From the NCBI RefSeq assembly GCF_003194625.1, contig NZ_QHKX01000002.1, positions 1,039,361-1,103,360 on the forward strand: a stretch of DNA of 64,000 nt. The letters are read 5' to 3'. The notes under the pieces were generated by a model. The model made no database searches. It was not told the origin of the DNA and saw nothing but the letters and a program-made list of their open reading frames with translations. The position numbers and the translations under genes are program-made. Positions 35,958-45,880 of the stretch are shown piece after piece (the first letter of the stretch is position 1; every line of letters starts with the position of its first letter). The DNA comes from Nocardioides solisilvae (GTDB lineage Bacteria; Actinomycetota; Actinomycetes; Propionibacteriales; Nocardioidaceae).

Positions 35958-37039
35958 CCCCGGTGGTTGAGGAGCGAGCGCAGCGAGCGTCTCCCCCGGT
36001 GGTTGAGGAGCGAGCGCAGCGAGCGTCTCGAAACCGCCCCACACCCCCGGTGGTTGAGGAGCGAGCGCAGCGAGCGTCTCGAAACCACCCCACGCGCGCC
36101 TTCATCACGGGTCTCGCCGGCCAGGACGGCTCCTACCTCGCCGAACAGCTCCTCGCCGATGGCCTGGAGGTCCACGGCTTGATCCGTACGCCGGTCCGCC
36201 CGCCCTTCTGCCCGCCCGAGGTCGTGCTCCACCCCGGCGACGTCACCGACCACGACGCCACCCGACGGCTCCTCCTCGAGGTGGCGCCCGACGAGGTCTA
36301 CAACCTGGCGGCCGTCAGCTCGGTGGCCCGCTCCTGGCAGGAGCCGGAGCTCGTCCGGGCCGTCAACGGCGACGCCGCGACCGCCCTCATGGACTCCGCA
36401 CTCGCCCTGCAGGACCGGACCGGCCGACCCGTCCGGCTCGTCCAGGCCTCCAGCGCGGAGATCTTCGGCTCCCCCGCGACCGCACCGCAGGACGAGTCCA
36501 CGCCGATCGCGCCGACCAACCCGTACGGCGAGGCGAAGGCCCGCGCCCACCTCGCCGTCGGCGAGGCCCGGGAGCGGGGCCTGCACGCGGTCAGCGCGAT
36601 CCTGTACAACCACGAGTCACCACGCCGCCCGCAGACTTTCGTGACCCGCAAGATCACCAGGACCGTCGCAGCAATCGCCCGCGGCGAGGCCGACGAGCTC
36701 GTGCTCGGCAACCTCGAGGCACGACGCGACTGGGGTTGGGCTCCCGACCACCTGGGGGCGATGGTGCTGGCCGGTCGCCATGACCTCGCGCAGGACTACG
36801 TGGTCGCCACGGGCGAGAGCCACTCGGTGCGGGAGTTCGTCGCGGCGGCGTTTGCCGCAGCGGGGGTCACCGGATGGGAGTCCCGAGTCAGGATCGACCC
36901 CACCCTGGTGCGTCCGGTCGACGCGGCCGACCTCCGAGGAGACAGCACGAGGGCTCGCAGCGCGCTCGGGTGGCGACCGACCAAGGCATTCGCAGATGTG
37001 ATCTTGGCCATGGTTGAAAGCGATCTCCGCCCGCGCTGA
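35954..37039 (+). CDS. Second GDP-mannose 4,6-dehydratase-like protein with repeat-encoded N-terminus
   Basis: The 361-residue protein begins at GTG 35954, overlapping the gmd stop by four bases. Its first about 48 residues are three tandem copies of [10 protein letters not shown] encoded by interspersed repeats. The enzyme proper then starts at [20 protein letters not shown], with ASSAEIFG, the YGEAK catalytic pair and [15 protein letters not shown]. It is a paralogue of the preceding gmd and may be a Gmd or a related epimerase/dehydratase. The insertion sits just before the Rossmann strand, where extra residues would probably be tolerated. Confidence 0.82.
35962..36089. repeat. Three tandem copies of interspersed repeat family 1
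   Basis: Copies at 35962-35993 (truncated), 35998-36036 and 36049-36089 each begin GGTGGTTGAGGAGCGAGCG; the two longer ones end TCTCGAAACC. All three are read in the same frame by the second gmd-like gene. Confidence 0.92.
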
Positions 37040-37183
37040 CGCTCACCGTTTCGCATGATGTGCTTCGCGATGTGCGCTACCCGCGAGTAGTGATAGGCAT
37101 GCATGTGGTACTGGCCGAAACTTCGGCGACAATTCTGGACGAAAGGCTGATCGTTCTCGGGAATCAGCGGCGGGGGATGCCAC

Positions 37184-38695
37184 ATGGGACAGTCGCAAGT
37201 CGTCGTGACTGACGCGCGGCCAGAGCGCGTGCCACGCGCGCGGAACGGCGAACGGAGCCGTCCTCGCCGGTGGCGCGTGAAAAGCCAGAGCCAACTCATC
37301 CGCGCCATCCCCTACCTCGTCCTCCTCGTCGACGCGCTCCTGATCTCGCTCGTCCTCGTCTCGGCGGCCGTCTTCCGCGACCACGTCACGTGGGGCATCG
37401 ACAGCAACATCACCAACGAGGTGACGTGGTTGGCGCCGCTGATCGCCATGGGGTGGCTCGGGGGCATTGCGTTCCTGGGCGGCTACCGGCCTGAGGTGTT
37501 CGACACCGGTCTGGACGAGTACAAGCGCGTCTCCCGCGGCACGCTGATGGCGGCCGCCGTGGTCGGCATCGGGTGCTACCTCTTCAAGTACGACCTCTCC
37601 CGCGGATTCTTCGTCCTGGCCTTCGGCTGCGGCGTGGTCGTCCTCCTCCTCGGTCGCTTCCTGTTGCGGCATGTCGCTTACGCCCTCCGCAAGCGGGGTC
37701 ACCTCCACCACAAGGTGGTGATCGCCGGCTCCCGCTCCCACGCCGACGAGCTGGCGCTCAACCTCACCCGCGAGAAGCGCCTTGGCTACCGGGTCATCGG
37801 CGCCGTGACGCCGGCCTACGACATGAACGAGACCACCCGGAGCGGGATCACGGTCTTCGGCGACATCGAGGACCTGGCTCAAATCGCCATCGAGTCCGGC
37901 TCCGACGTCGTCTTCATCGCGGGCGGCGCGTTCGGCACGGCGACCCAGCTCAAGGAGCTGGCTTGGGCTCTCGAGAACCACGACATCCAGCTCGTGGTGG
38001 CGCCCAGCCTCACCGACGTCTCCGGGGAGCGAATTCGCTTCCGCCCGGTCGCTGGCCTGCCGCTCATCCACGTGGACGGTCCGCGCGGTCACCTGGCCAC
38101 CCGGAGCGGGAAGCGAGCCTTCGACTTCTTCGGCTCCCTGATGCTGATCCTGGCGTTGAGTCCGGTCCTGCTCTTCGCGGCCTTGCGGGTGAAGCTCCAC
38201 GACGGGGGTCCGGTCTTCTTCTCCCAGACCCGGATCGGCAAGGACGGGGTGCCGTTCCAGTGCCTCAAGTTCCGCACGATGGTGGTGGACGCGGAGGCCC
38301 TCGTCGCGAAGCTCCAGGAGGAGCAGGGTGCCCAGGCGCTGCTGTTCAAGATGAAGGACGACCCCCGGATCACCAAGCCCGGGAAGTGGCTGCGCCGGTT
38401 CTCGGTCGACGAGGTGCCCCAGCTCTTCAACGTGCTGCGCGGCGACATGAGCCTGATCGGGCCCCGCCCGCAGGTGCAGCGCGAGGTCGACCTCTACGAG
38501 GGCGGCATGATCCGCCGCCTGCGCGTGCGCCCCGGGATGACCGGCCTCTGGCAGGTCTCGGGCCGCAGCGACCTCACGGCCCAGGAGGCCATGCGGCTGG
38601 ACCTCTACTACGTCGACAACTGGTCGATGGTGCAGGACCTGTCGATCCTGGCCCGCACCGTCAAGGCCGTCTTCGGCTCCGACGGCGCCTACTGA
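37184..38695 (+). CDS. Undecaprenyl-phosphate sugar phosphotransferase (WcaJ/CpsE type)
   Basis: The 503-residue membrane protein has four N-terminal transmembrane segments (about 42-160), a CoA-binding-like region (HHKVVIAGSRSHADELAL), a fifth helix near 310 and the C-terminal polyprenyl-glycosylphosphotransferase domain, with PVFFSQTRIGKDG, LKFRTMV, DEVPQLFNVLRGDMSLIGPR and RPGMTGLWQVSGR. It starts the repeat unit by putting a sugar-1-phosphate on the lipid carrier. Upstream 144 bases are less GC-rich and may hold the promoter; no clear boxes. Confidence 0.9.
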   Translation: MGQSQVVVTDARPERVPRARNGERSRPRRWRVKSQSQLIRAIPYLVLLVDALLISLVLVSAAVFRDHVTWGIDSNITNEVTWLAPLIAMGWLGGIAFLGGYRPEVFDTGLDEYKRVSRGTLMAAAVVGIGCYLFKYDLSRGFFVLAFGCGVVVLLLGRFLLRHVAYALRKRGHLHHKVVIAGSRSHADELALNLTREKRLGYRVIGAVTPAYDMNETTRSGITVFGDIEDLAQIAIESGSDVVFIAGGAFGTATQLKELAWALENHDIQLVVAPSLTDVSGERIRFRPVAGLPLIHVDGPRGHLATRSGKRAFDFFGSLMLILALSPVLLFAALRVKLHDGGPVFFSQTRIGKDGVPFQCLKFRTMVVDAEALVAKLQEEQGAQALLFKMKDDPRITKPGKWLRRFSVDEVPQLFNVLRGDMSLIGPRPQVQREVDLYEGGMIRRLRVRPGMTGLWQVSGRSDLTAQEAMRLDLYYVDNWSMVQDLSILARTVKAVFGSDGAY

Positions 38696-40687
<1,992 letters not shown>

Positions 40688-40697
40688 CCCCACCCCT

Positions 40698-40777
40698 GGT
40701 GGTTGAGGAGCGAGCGCAGCGAGCGTCTCGAAACCACCCCGCCGCCCCCGCCACCGCCGGTTGAGCTTGTCGAAACC
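40698..40777. repeat. Interspersed repeats (family 1 copy plus short variant)
   Basis: A full copy at 40698-40738 and a 19-base short form GGTTGAGCTTGTCGAAACC at 40759-40777. The short form ends immediately before the AAGGAG ribosome-binding site of the rmlC-rmlD gene. Confidence 0.88.
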
Positions 40778-40787
40778 AAGGAGCCTG

Positions 40788-42179
40788 ATGTCCCTCCCCG
40801 CCCTCGAGACCACCCCCATCCCGGGCATGGTCGTCGTCCGCCTCGACCTGCGCGAGGACGCCCGCGGCTTCTTCAAGGAGAACTGGCAGCGGGAGAAGAT
40901 GCTCGCCATCGGGCTCCCCGACTTTGGGCCGGTGCAGAACAACGTCTCCTTCAACTCCGAGCGGGGCGTCACCCGCGGCATCCACACCGAGCCGTGGGAC
41001 AAGTTCGTCTCGCTGGCCACCGGCCGCATCTTCGGCGCCTGGGTCGACATGCGCGAGGGCGACACCTTTGGCGCGACCTTCACCCTCGAGATGGACCCCT
41101 CGGTGGCGATCTTCGTCCCGCGCGGCGTCGGCAACAGCTACCAGACCCTCGAGGACAACACGGCGTACACCTACCTGGTCAACCAGCACTGGCGTCCGGG
41201 CATCACCTACCCAGCACTCGCGCTCGACGACCCCACGGTCGCGATCCCGTGGCCGATCCCGCTGGCCGAGGCGATCATCTCCGAGAAGGACCAGAACAAC
41301 CCTCAGCTCGACCGCGGCACCGCGATCGCGCGGCAGAAGACGCTGATCATCGGCGCAAAGGGCCAGCTCGGCCGGGCGCTGCAGGCCGACTTCCCGGGCG
41401 CCGACCTCGTCGACCTCGACGAGCTGGACGTCACCAACGCCGAGCAGGTCTCAGCGTGGCCCTGGGAGCAGTACGACGTCGTGCTCAACGCCGCGGCCTA
41501 CACGGCCGTCGACGCCGCCGAGACTCCCGAGGGCCGCGTCACCGCCTGGGCGGCCAACGCGAGCGCCCCGGCGACGTTGGCGCGACTGTCGCGCGAGCAC
41601 GGCTTCACGCTCGTCCACTACTCGTCGGAGTACGTCTTCGACGGCACCGCCCCGCTCGACCCCGGCCACTCCGAGGACGAGCCACTCTCCCCGCTGGGGG
41701 TCTACGCGCAGTCCAAGGCCGCGGGCGACATCGCGGTCGGCCTCGCCCCGAAGCACTACCTGCTCCGCACCTCGTGGGTGATCGGCGAGGGCAACAACTT
41801 CGTCCGCACCATGCGGTCGCTCGCCGAGAAGGGCGTGTCCCCCAGCGTCGTCGACGACCAGGTCGGTCGGCTCACCTTCACCACCGAGCTCTCCCGCGCG
41901 ACCAAGCACCTGCTGGAGACCGGCGCCGACCACGGCACCTACAACCTCTCCAACGGCGGTCCGGCCGCCTCCTGGTGCGAGATCGCCAAGCAGGTCTTCG
42001 AGCTCTCCGGCCGCAGCCGCGACGACGTCTCGGGCACCACGACGGAGGAGTACTTCGCGAGCAAGGACGGGATCGCCCCGCGCCCTCTCAACAGCGCGCT
42101 TGACCTGGCCAAGATCCGGGCCACCGGCTTCGAGCCCGAGGACGCCTCCGAGGCCCTCCGTCGCTACCTGGCCGGCTGA
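40788..42179 (+). CDS. RmlC-RmlD fusion: dTDP-4-dehydrorhamnose 3,5-epimerase and reductase
   Basis: The 463-residue product joins an RmlC-type cupin (about 1-185, with GVTRGIHTEPWDKFV and VGNSYQTLEDNTAYTYLV) to an RmlD reductase (about 190-463, with TLIIGAKGQLGRAL, YSSEYVFDG and catalytic YAQSK). It carries out the last two steps of dTDP-rhamnose synthesis. AAGGAG precedes ATG 40788. Separate rmlC and rmlD genes are not found in the window. Confidence 0.88.
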   Translation: MSLPALETTPIPGMVVVRLDLREDARGFFKENWQREKMLAIGLPDFGPVQNNVSFNSERGVTRGIHTEPWDKFVSLATGRIFGAWVDMREGDTFGATFTLEMDPSVAIFVPRGVGNSYQTLEDNTAYTYLVNQHWRPGITYPALALDDPTVAIPWPIPLAEAIISEKDQNNPQLDRGTAIARQKTLIIGAKGQLGRALQADFPGADLVDLDELDVTNAEQVSAWPWEQYDVVLNAAAYTAVDAAETPEGRVTAWAANASAPATLARLSREHGFTLVHYSSEYVFDGTAPLDPGHSEDEPLSPLGVYAQSKAAGDIAVGLAPKHYLLRTSWVIGEGNNFVRTMRSLAEKGVSPSVVDDQVGRLTFTTELSRATKHLLETGADHGTYNLSNGGPAASWCEIAKQVFELSGRSRDDVSGTTTEEYFASKDGIAPRPLNSALDLAKIRATGFEPEDASEALRRYLAG

Positions 42180-42187
42180 GCGGCTTC

Positions 42188-42318
42188 GGTTTCGAGACGG
42201 GCCTGGCGGCCCTCCTCAACCGCCGACCAAAGGTGGTTGAGGAGCGAGCACAGCGAACGTCTCGAAACCACCCACTCCGGTGGTTGAGGAGGCGCGCCAG
42301 CGCCGTCTCGAAACCACC
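42188..42318. repeat. Cluster of interspersed repeats
   Basis: Copies at about 42188-42223 (reverse form, GGTTTCGAGACGGGC...CTCAACCGCC), 42232-42272 (forward) and 42279-42318 (GGCGCGCCAGCGCC middle). They fill the gap between the rmlC-rmlD stop and the GIY-YIG gene stop. Confidence 0.9.
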
Positions 42319-42599
42319 TACCCCCGCCGCCGCGACAACCCCACCAACGCGTCGAGATCCCCACGGAGCAGCGCCTCACGCTTCGCACGACTCCACCCCT
42401 GGATCCGCTTCTCCCAGGCATACGCCTCCCCGATGTGCTCGAACTCCGCCGACCAGACGAGCACGACGGGCCGCCGGCGGCGTGTGTAGGCCGCACCTTC
42501 AGGCGAGTGGTTGTGCTGCCAGAGTCGGCGCTCGAGGTTGCGAGTGCTGCCGGCGTAGTAGCTGCCGTCAGCGCAGCGGAGGAGGTAGGCGTAGGGCAT
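42318..42599 (-). CDS. GIY-YIG nuclease family protein (YhbQ/UPF0213-like)
   Basis: The 93-residue single-domain protein has YAYLLRCADGSYYAGSTRN (the GIY-YIG pair, as YLL and YYAG), NLERRLWQHN, and EYA-type catalytic segment AYAWEKRIQGWSRAKR with the Glu. It could nick or process DNA. It is flanked on both sides by clusters of the interspersed repeats. ATG at 42599; no strong ribosome-binding site. Confidence 0.85.
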   Translation of the reverse strand: MPYAYLLRCADGSYYAGSTRNLERRLWQHNHSPEGAAYTRRRRPVVLVWSAEFEHIGEAYAWEKRIQGWSRAKREALLRGDLDALVGLSRRRG

Positions 42600-42654
42600 G
42601 CGTCGAGGATGGCGTCGCCCGCCGGGTGAGCGGGGACGGCTGTGGAGAAGTGCC

Positions 42655-42794
42655 GGTTTCGAGACGGGCCTGGCGGCCCTCCTCAACCAGCGGTGCCACC
42701 TGCGGCCCTCGGTGGTTGAGGAGGCGCGCCAGCGCCGTCTCGATGCCACCACCGGTCCCTGAGGAGCGAGCGCAGCGAGGGTCTCGAAGGGACC
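42655..42794. repeat. Second cluster of interspersed repeats
   Basis: Copies at 42655-42688 (reverse), 42711-42750 (forward, GGCGCGCCAGCGCC middle) and a GGTCCCTGAGGAGCGAGCG variant at 42754-42794 ending AGGGACC. These fill the 218-base gap after the GIY-YIG start. Confidence 0.9.
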
Positions 42795-42817
42795 AAGCCT
42801 CAACCAGCAAGGGTCGG

Positions 42818-43183
42818 TCAGGCGTCGGCCGCGGCCGGCTCCTCGCGACCGTAGTCGTCCTCGAGTCGGCAGATGTCGTCCTCGCCGGTGTAGTTGCCGT
42901 GCTGCACCTCGATGATCACGAGCTCCTCGGAGTGCATGTTCGTGATTCGGTGAGCCGCGCCCTGGGGCACGTCGACCGAGTGACCGGGCCCGGCCACGAT
43001 CGTCTCACCGTCGATGACGCACGTGGCCATGCCGAAGATGACGACCCAGTGCTCGGAGCGGTGCTCGTGGGTCTGGTACGAGAGCCGCTGGCCGGGGTTC
43101 ACGTGGATTCGCTTGACCTTGTAGCCCTGGCCGTCGTCGATGACGTGCCACGAGCCCCAGGGGCGCTCCTCGGATGCCAGCAT
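42818..43183 (-). CDS. Cupin-domain protein, phosphomannose-isomerase type II C-terminal-like
   Basis: The 121-residue protein has PWGSWHVIDDGQGYKVKRI, HEHRSEHWVVI metal-binding His/Glu cluster, GETIVAGPGHSVDVP and QGAAHRITN. This matches the isomerase cupin often fused to mannose-1-phosphate guanylyltransferase. Likely mannose-6-phosphate isomerisation for GDP-mannose supply to the gmd genes. ATG at 43183 follows GGGGAGA. Confidence 0.85.
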   Translation of the reverse strand: MLASEERPWGSWHVIDDGQGYKVKRIHVNPGQRLSYQTHEHRSEHWVVIFGMATCVIDGETIVAGPGHSVDVPQGAAHRITNMHSEELVIIEVQHGNYTGEDDICRLEDDYGREEPAAADA

Positions 43184-43266
43184 CTGTCTCTCCCCGCTTC
43201 GTTCGTCGTCAGATGACAATGACAGCGACAACCGTATCCCGTGCCGGCGGTCCGGGTTGAATCCGT

Positions 43267-43554
43267 TCAGCGACGCCTGGTGAGGCTCTGCAGGGCCGGC
43301 CGGACGTCGGCGAGATAGACGAACGCGGCGATCGTGAAGGCGATGTTGATGAGCCCCAGCACACCGGGCAGCACGAGTGCGGCGGCGAAACCGAGCCCGA
43401 GGATGAGGCACCACGCGACCTTGGTCAGCTTCCCGGCGGCTTCGTAGGCCTCGGCGGGAAACATCAGCGCGGTGACGAAGACAAAGCCCTTCACCAGCAG
43501 CAGGGCGAAGAAGACCAGGAGCATGACGCCGCCCTGGAACGCGAAGAAGTCCAC
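43267..43554 (-). CDS. DUF2516 family small membrane protein
   Basis: The 95-residue protein has three hydrophobic helices (about 9-31, 46-64 and 66-82), the FPAEAYEAAGKLTKVAW segment and a basic LTRRR tail. It resembles DUF2516. ATG at 43554; no function known. Confidence 0.75.
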   Translation of the reverse strand: MDFFAFQGGVMLLVFFALLLVKGFVFVTALMFPAEAYEAAGKLTKVAWCLILGLGFAAALVLPGVLGLINIAFTIAAFVYLADVRPALQSLTRRR

Positions 43555-43581
43555 GCGTTCAGGATACGGGCAGGCACGCAG

Positions 43582-43611
43582 CAGCCCCGGACGCCGGGGC
43601 GTCCGGGGCTG
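43582..43611 (-). terminator. Terminator hairpin after the HbhA-like gene
   Basis: A perfect 14-bp stem (43582-43595 with 43598-43611) and a two-base loop lie 55 bases after the minus-strand stop at 43666. Strong intrinsic-type hairpin; no T-tract. Confidence 0.75.
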
Positions 43612-43665
43612 TCCCGATGCGGGGTCCGGCTAGAAGAGCGTCATCTGCCCCTCGTCACCCGTCCT

Positions 43666-44289
43666 TCAGTCGCCGACCTTCTGGGCGGCGTCCGCGACGG
43701 CGGTGGTCGCAGCCGACGCGGTCTTGGCGGCGGTGGTGGCGGTGGCCTTGGCCGACGACTTCGTGGTGGCCGCCTTCTTCTTGGCCGGGGTGCTCTTGAC
43801 GGCCTTCTTGGCGGTGCTCTTGGCCGCGCTGCCGGTCTTCTTGGCCTGCGTGGTCGTGGTCTTGGCCTTGGTGGTGGTCGCCTTGGCCTGGCTCACGGTG
43901 GCCTGGGTGGACTGCTGGCGACGGATGCGGCCGACGAGGACCTCGCCGCGCTTGACGAGGTCGGCGTAGGTGGCGGTGGCGGTGTCGACGTTCTCGTCGA
44001 GCAGGGCCTGGACCTTCGCCGGGTACGCCGCGGCGTCAGCCTGCAGCTCGGCCACACGGGCCTCGATGCGGGCGCGGAGGGCGTTGAGGTCGAGGTCGAA
44101 GCCGCTGACGTCCTTCTGCACCTTGGCGACCCGCGCCTGCACGTCCTTCTGGACGTCGGCGACCTTGGTCTGCACGTCGGCGACGTAGGTGCGCACCTTC
44201 TCGACGGCGAGGTCGTTGACGCCGACCCCGGCGTAGAAGACCTTCGCGGCCCCGGTGCGTACGTCGAACTTCGTGGTGGTCTTGGCCAT
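43666..44289 (-). CDS. Heparin-binding haemagglutinin (HbhA)-like protein
   Basis: The 207-residue protein has an N-terminal region, a long alpha-helical coiled-coil (KVADVQKDVQARVAKVQKDV, then ALRARIEARVAELQADAAA) and a Lys/Ala/Thr-rich tail with PAKKKAATTKSSAKAT. This is the layout of mycobacterial HbhA, a surface adhesin and lipid-related protein. The gene directly follows an XRE regulator, as in mycobacteria. ATG at 44289. Confidence 0.75.
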   Translation of the reverse strand: MAKTTTKFDVRTGAAKVFYAGVGVNDLAVEKVRTYVADVQTKVADVQKDVQARVAKVQKDVSGFDLDLNALRARIEARVAELQADAAAYPAKVQALLDENVDTATATYADLVKRGEVLVGRIRRQQSTQATVSQAKATTTKAKTTTTQAKKTGSAAKSTAKKAVKSTPAKKKAATTKSSAKATATTAAKTASAATTAVADAAQKVGD

Positions 44290-44294
44290 CTCGT

Positions 44295-44702
44295 TCACTC
44301 CCTTTCGGTGGATGGAGCCTCGGCGGTCGGAGTCTCCGGCGGTCGAGCTGTGCCCTCCCCCGCGTTCATCGCGAGGAAGGAGGTGTAGACGTCGAGCAGC
44401 GACTGCTTCTGCCGCTCGGTGAGCCTGGGGTCGCCCAGGATCGCGGTCTCGGTGGTGCCCTCCAGCCCCTCGCGCGGGTCGAGGATCCCGGCCTGCACGT
44501 AGAGCTGCTCCGACGAGATCCGCAGCGCCTTGGCGATCTGCTGGAGCACGTCGGCCGAGGGCTTGCGCAGACCGCGTTCGATCTGGCTGAGGTAGGGGTT
44601 CGAGACGCCCGCGAGGTCTGCGAGCTGGCGGAGCGACAGCTTGGATGCGAGCCGCTGCTCCCTCAGGTAGTCCCCGAGCCCTCCGATCTTTCCCTTGGCC
44701 AC
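44295..44702 (-). CDS. XRE-family transcriptional regulator
   Basis: The 135-residue protein has LGDYLREQRLASKLSLRQLA followed by DLAGVSNPYLSQIERGLRKP, a typical Cro/C1 helix-turn-helix, and a C-terminal AEAP tail. It lies six bases upstream of the HbhA-like gene, as in mycobacteria, and likely regulates it. The GTG at 44702 has GGAGG only one base away, so a different start or leaderless translation is possible. Confidence 0.75.
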   Translation of the reverse strand: MAKGKIGGLGDYLREQRLASKLSLRQLADLAGVSNPYLSQIERGLRKPSADVLQQIAKALRISSEQLYVQAGILDPREGLEGTTETAILGDPRLTERQKQSLLDVYTSFLAMNAGEGTARPPETPTAEAPSTERE

Positions 44703-44714
44703 TCCTCCAGTGTG

Positions 44715-44738
44715 CTTGCAAGAGTTAGCACTTGCAAG
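44715..44738. promoter_or_regulatory. Double CTTGCAAG palindrome, candidate XRE operator
   Basis: Two copies of the 8-base palindrome CTTGCAAG (44715-44722 and 44731-44738), centres 16 bases apart, lie 13-36 bases upstream of the XRE start. The spacing places them on nearly the same face of the helix. Consistent with autoregulation. Confidence 0.55.
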
Positions 44739-44782
44739 CAGATCCGGCGTGAGCCCAACCACTCCCAAACTGGGTACGCCTC

Positions 44783-44888
44783 GGTCCCTGAGGAGGTTGC
44801 GCAGCACCGTCCCTCGGTCCCTGAGGAGGTTGCCCAGCACCGCCCCCAGGTCCCTGAGGAGGTTGCGCAGCAACCGTCTCGAAGGGAC
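44783..44888. repeat. Three tandem copies of the GGTCCCTGAGGAGG repeat variant
   Basis: Units begin near 44783, 44815 and 44849 with GGTCCCTGAGGAGGTTG, the last one ending CGTCTCGAAGGGAC at 44888 within the stop codon of the asparaginase gene. They are the second subtype of the interspersed family. Confidence 0.88.
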
Positions 44889-45847
44889 TACAGCCGAGCC
44901 CGCACCTTTCCCACCACCCGCCCACCGCCGAGCAGCACGTGCTTCCCGGTCTCACGCACCGCGTCACCGTCCACGCCGTCCATCTCCAGCACGCCGGACC
45001 TCTCCAGCGCCGCGGCCATGACGACGGGCCGGGCGCGCGTGCCGCCGTCGTCGATCTTGAGCGCGAAGGCGCGCCCGTCGGGCAGCGCGACGGCATAGCA
45101 GGCCTCCGCCCCCGCCTTCCCGATGGCGCCGGGCAGCGCGCGCAGCAGCGCCGCCTCGTCGCGCGTCGTGCCGGAGACGTACGTCGGGTGCTGACGGATC
45201 GCGTCCGCGACCTGCCGCTCGGGTCCCGAGGTCGCGACGGCCAGCGTCCGGAACGCCCGGGCCAACCCGGTCAGCGACGCGGAGAGGAGCGGCGCGCCGC
45301 AGCCGTCGACCGCGGTCACCTCGACGGGCTCCCCGGTCAGCTCGGCGAAGGTCTCCGCGATCGCGACCTGGAGCGGGTGGGTGGGTTCGAGGTAGGTCGC
45401 GGTGTCCCAGCCGCGCTGCACGCAGGTGGCGAGCATCGCCGCGTGCTTGCCTGAGCAGTTCATCCGGGCCGGGGTCCGCTGGCCGCCCTCACGCAGGACC
45501 GCCTCCTTCGCGGCGTCGTCGAGCGGGAGGTCGGCGGGGGTCTGCAGCGCCTCCTCGGCGAGCCCGGCTCCAGCCAGGATCCGGCGGACTCCCTCGAGGT
45601 GGAAGGGCTCCCCCGAGTGCGACGCGCTGGACAGCGCGAGGAGGTCGGGCGGCAGGTCGAGACCGAGCCGGACCATGGTGAGAGCCTGGACCGGCTTGTT
45701 GCAGGAGCGTGGCAGCACGGGGCTCGCGACGTAGCCCACCGACCAGTCGACGGAGCCGTCGGCGGCCAAGGCCACCACGGACCCGCGATGATGGCCCTCG
45801 ACGAACCCGGAACGGACGACCTCAGCCACGACAGCAACACTGGACAT
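44888..45847 (-). CDS. Asparaginase II family protein
   Basis: The 319-residue protein has VVRSGFVEGHHRGSVVAL near residue 10, SCNKPVQAL near 49, ARMNCSGKHAAML near 128 and VDGCGAPLLSASLTGLA, which are landmarks of the AnsA-unrelated asparaginase II family. Likely hydrolyses asparagine or a related amide. ATG at 45847. The last base of an interspersed repeat overlaps its stop codon. Confidence 0.88.
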   Translation of the reverse strand: MSSVAVVAEVVRSGFVEGHHRGSVVALAADGSVDWSVGYVASPVLPRSCNKPVQALTMVRLGLDLPPDLLALSSASHSGEPFHLEGVRRILAGAGLAEEALQTPADLPLDDAAKEAVLREGGQRTPARMNCSGKHAAMLATCVQRGWDTATYLEPTHPLQVAIAETFAELTGEPVEVTAVDGCGAPLLSASLTGLARAFRTLAVATSGPERQVADAIRQHPTYVSGTTRDEAALLRALPGAIGKAGAEACYAVALPDGRAFALKIDDGGTRARPVVMAAALERSGVLEMDGVDGDAVRETGKHVLLGGGRVVGKVRARL

Positions 45848-45880
45848 GTTGTCGAGGCTAACTACTCGACATTTGAGAGG

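Noticed and set aside
35962..36089. Possible CRISPR array
   Set aside because: Three repeats about 40 bp long, but spacers are only 4-12 bp, unequal, and no cas genes are present; the same element is scattered elsewhere.
44783..44888. Possible CRISPR array
   Set aside because: Tandem GGTCCCT-type repeats with almost no spacers and no cas genes nearby.
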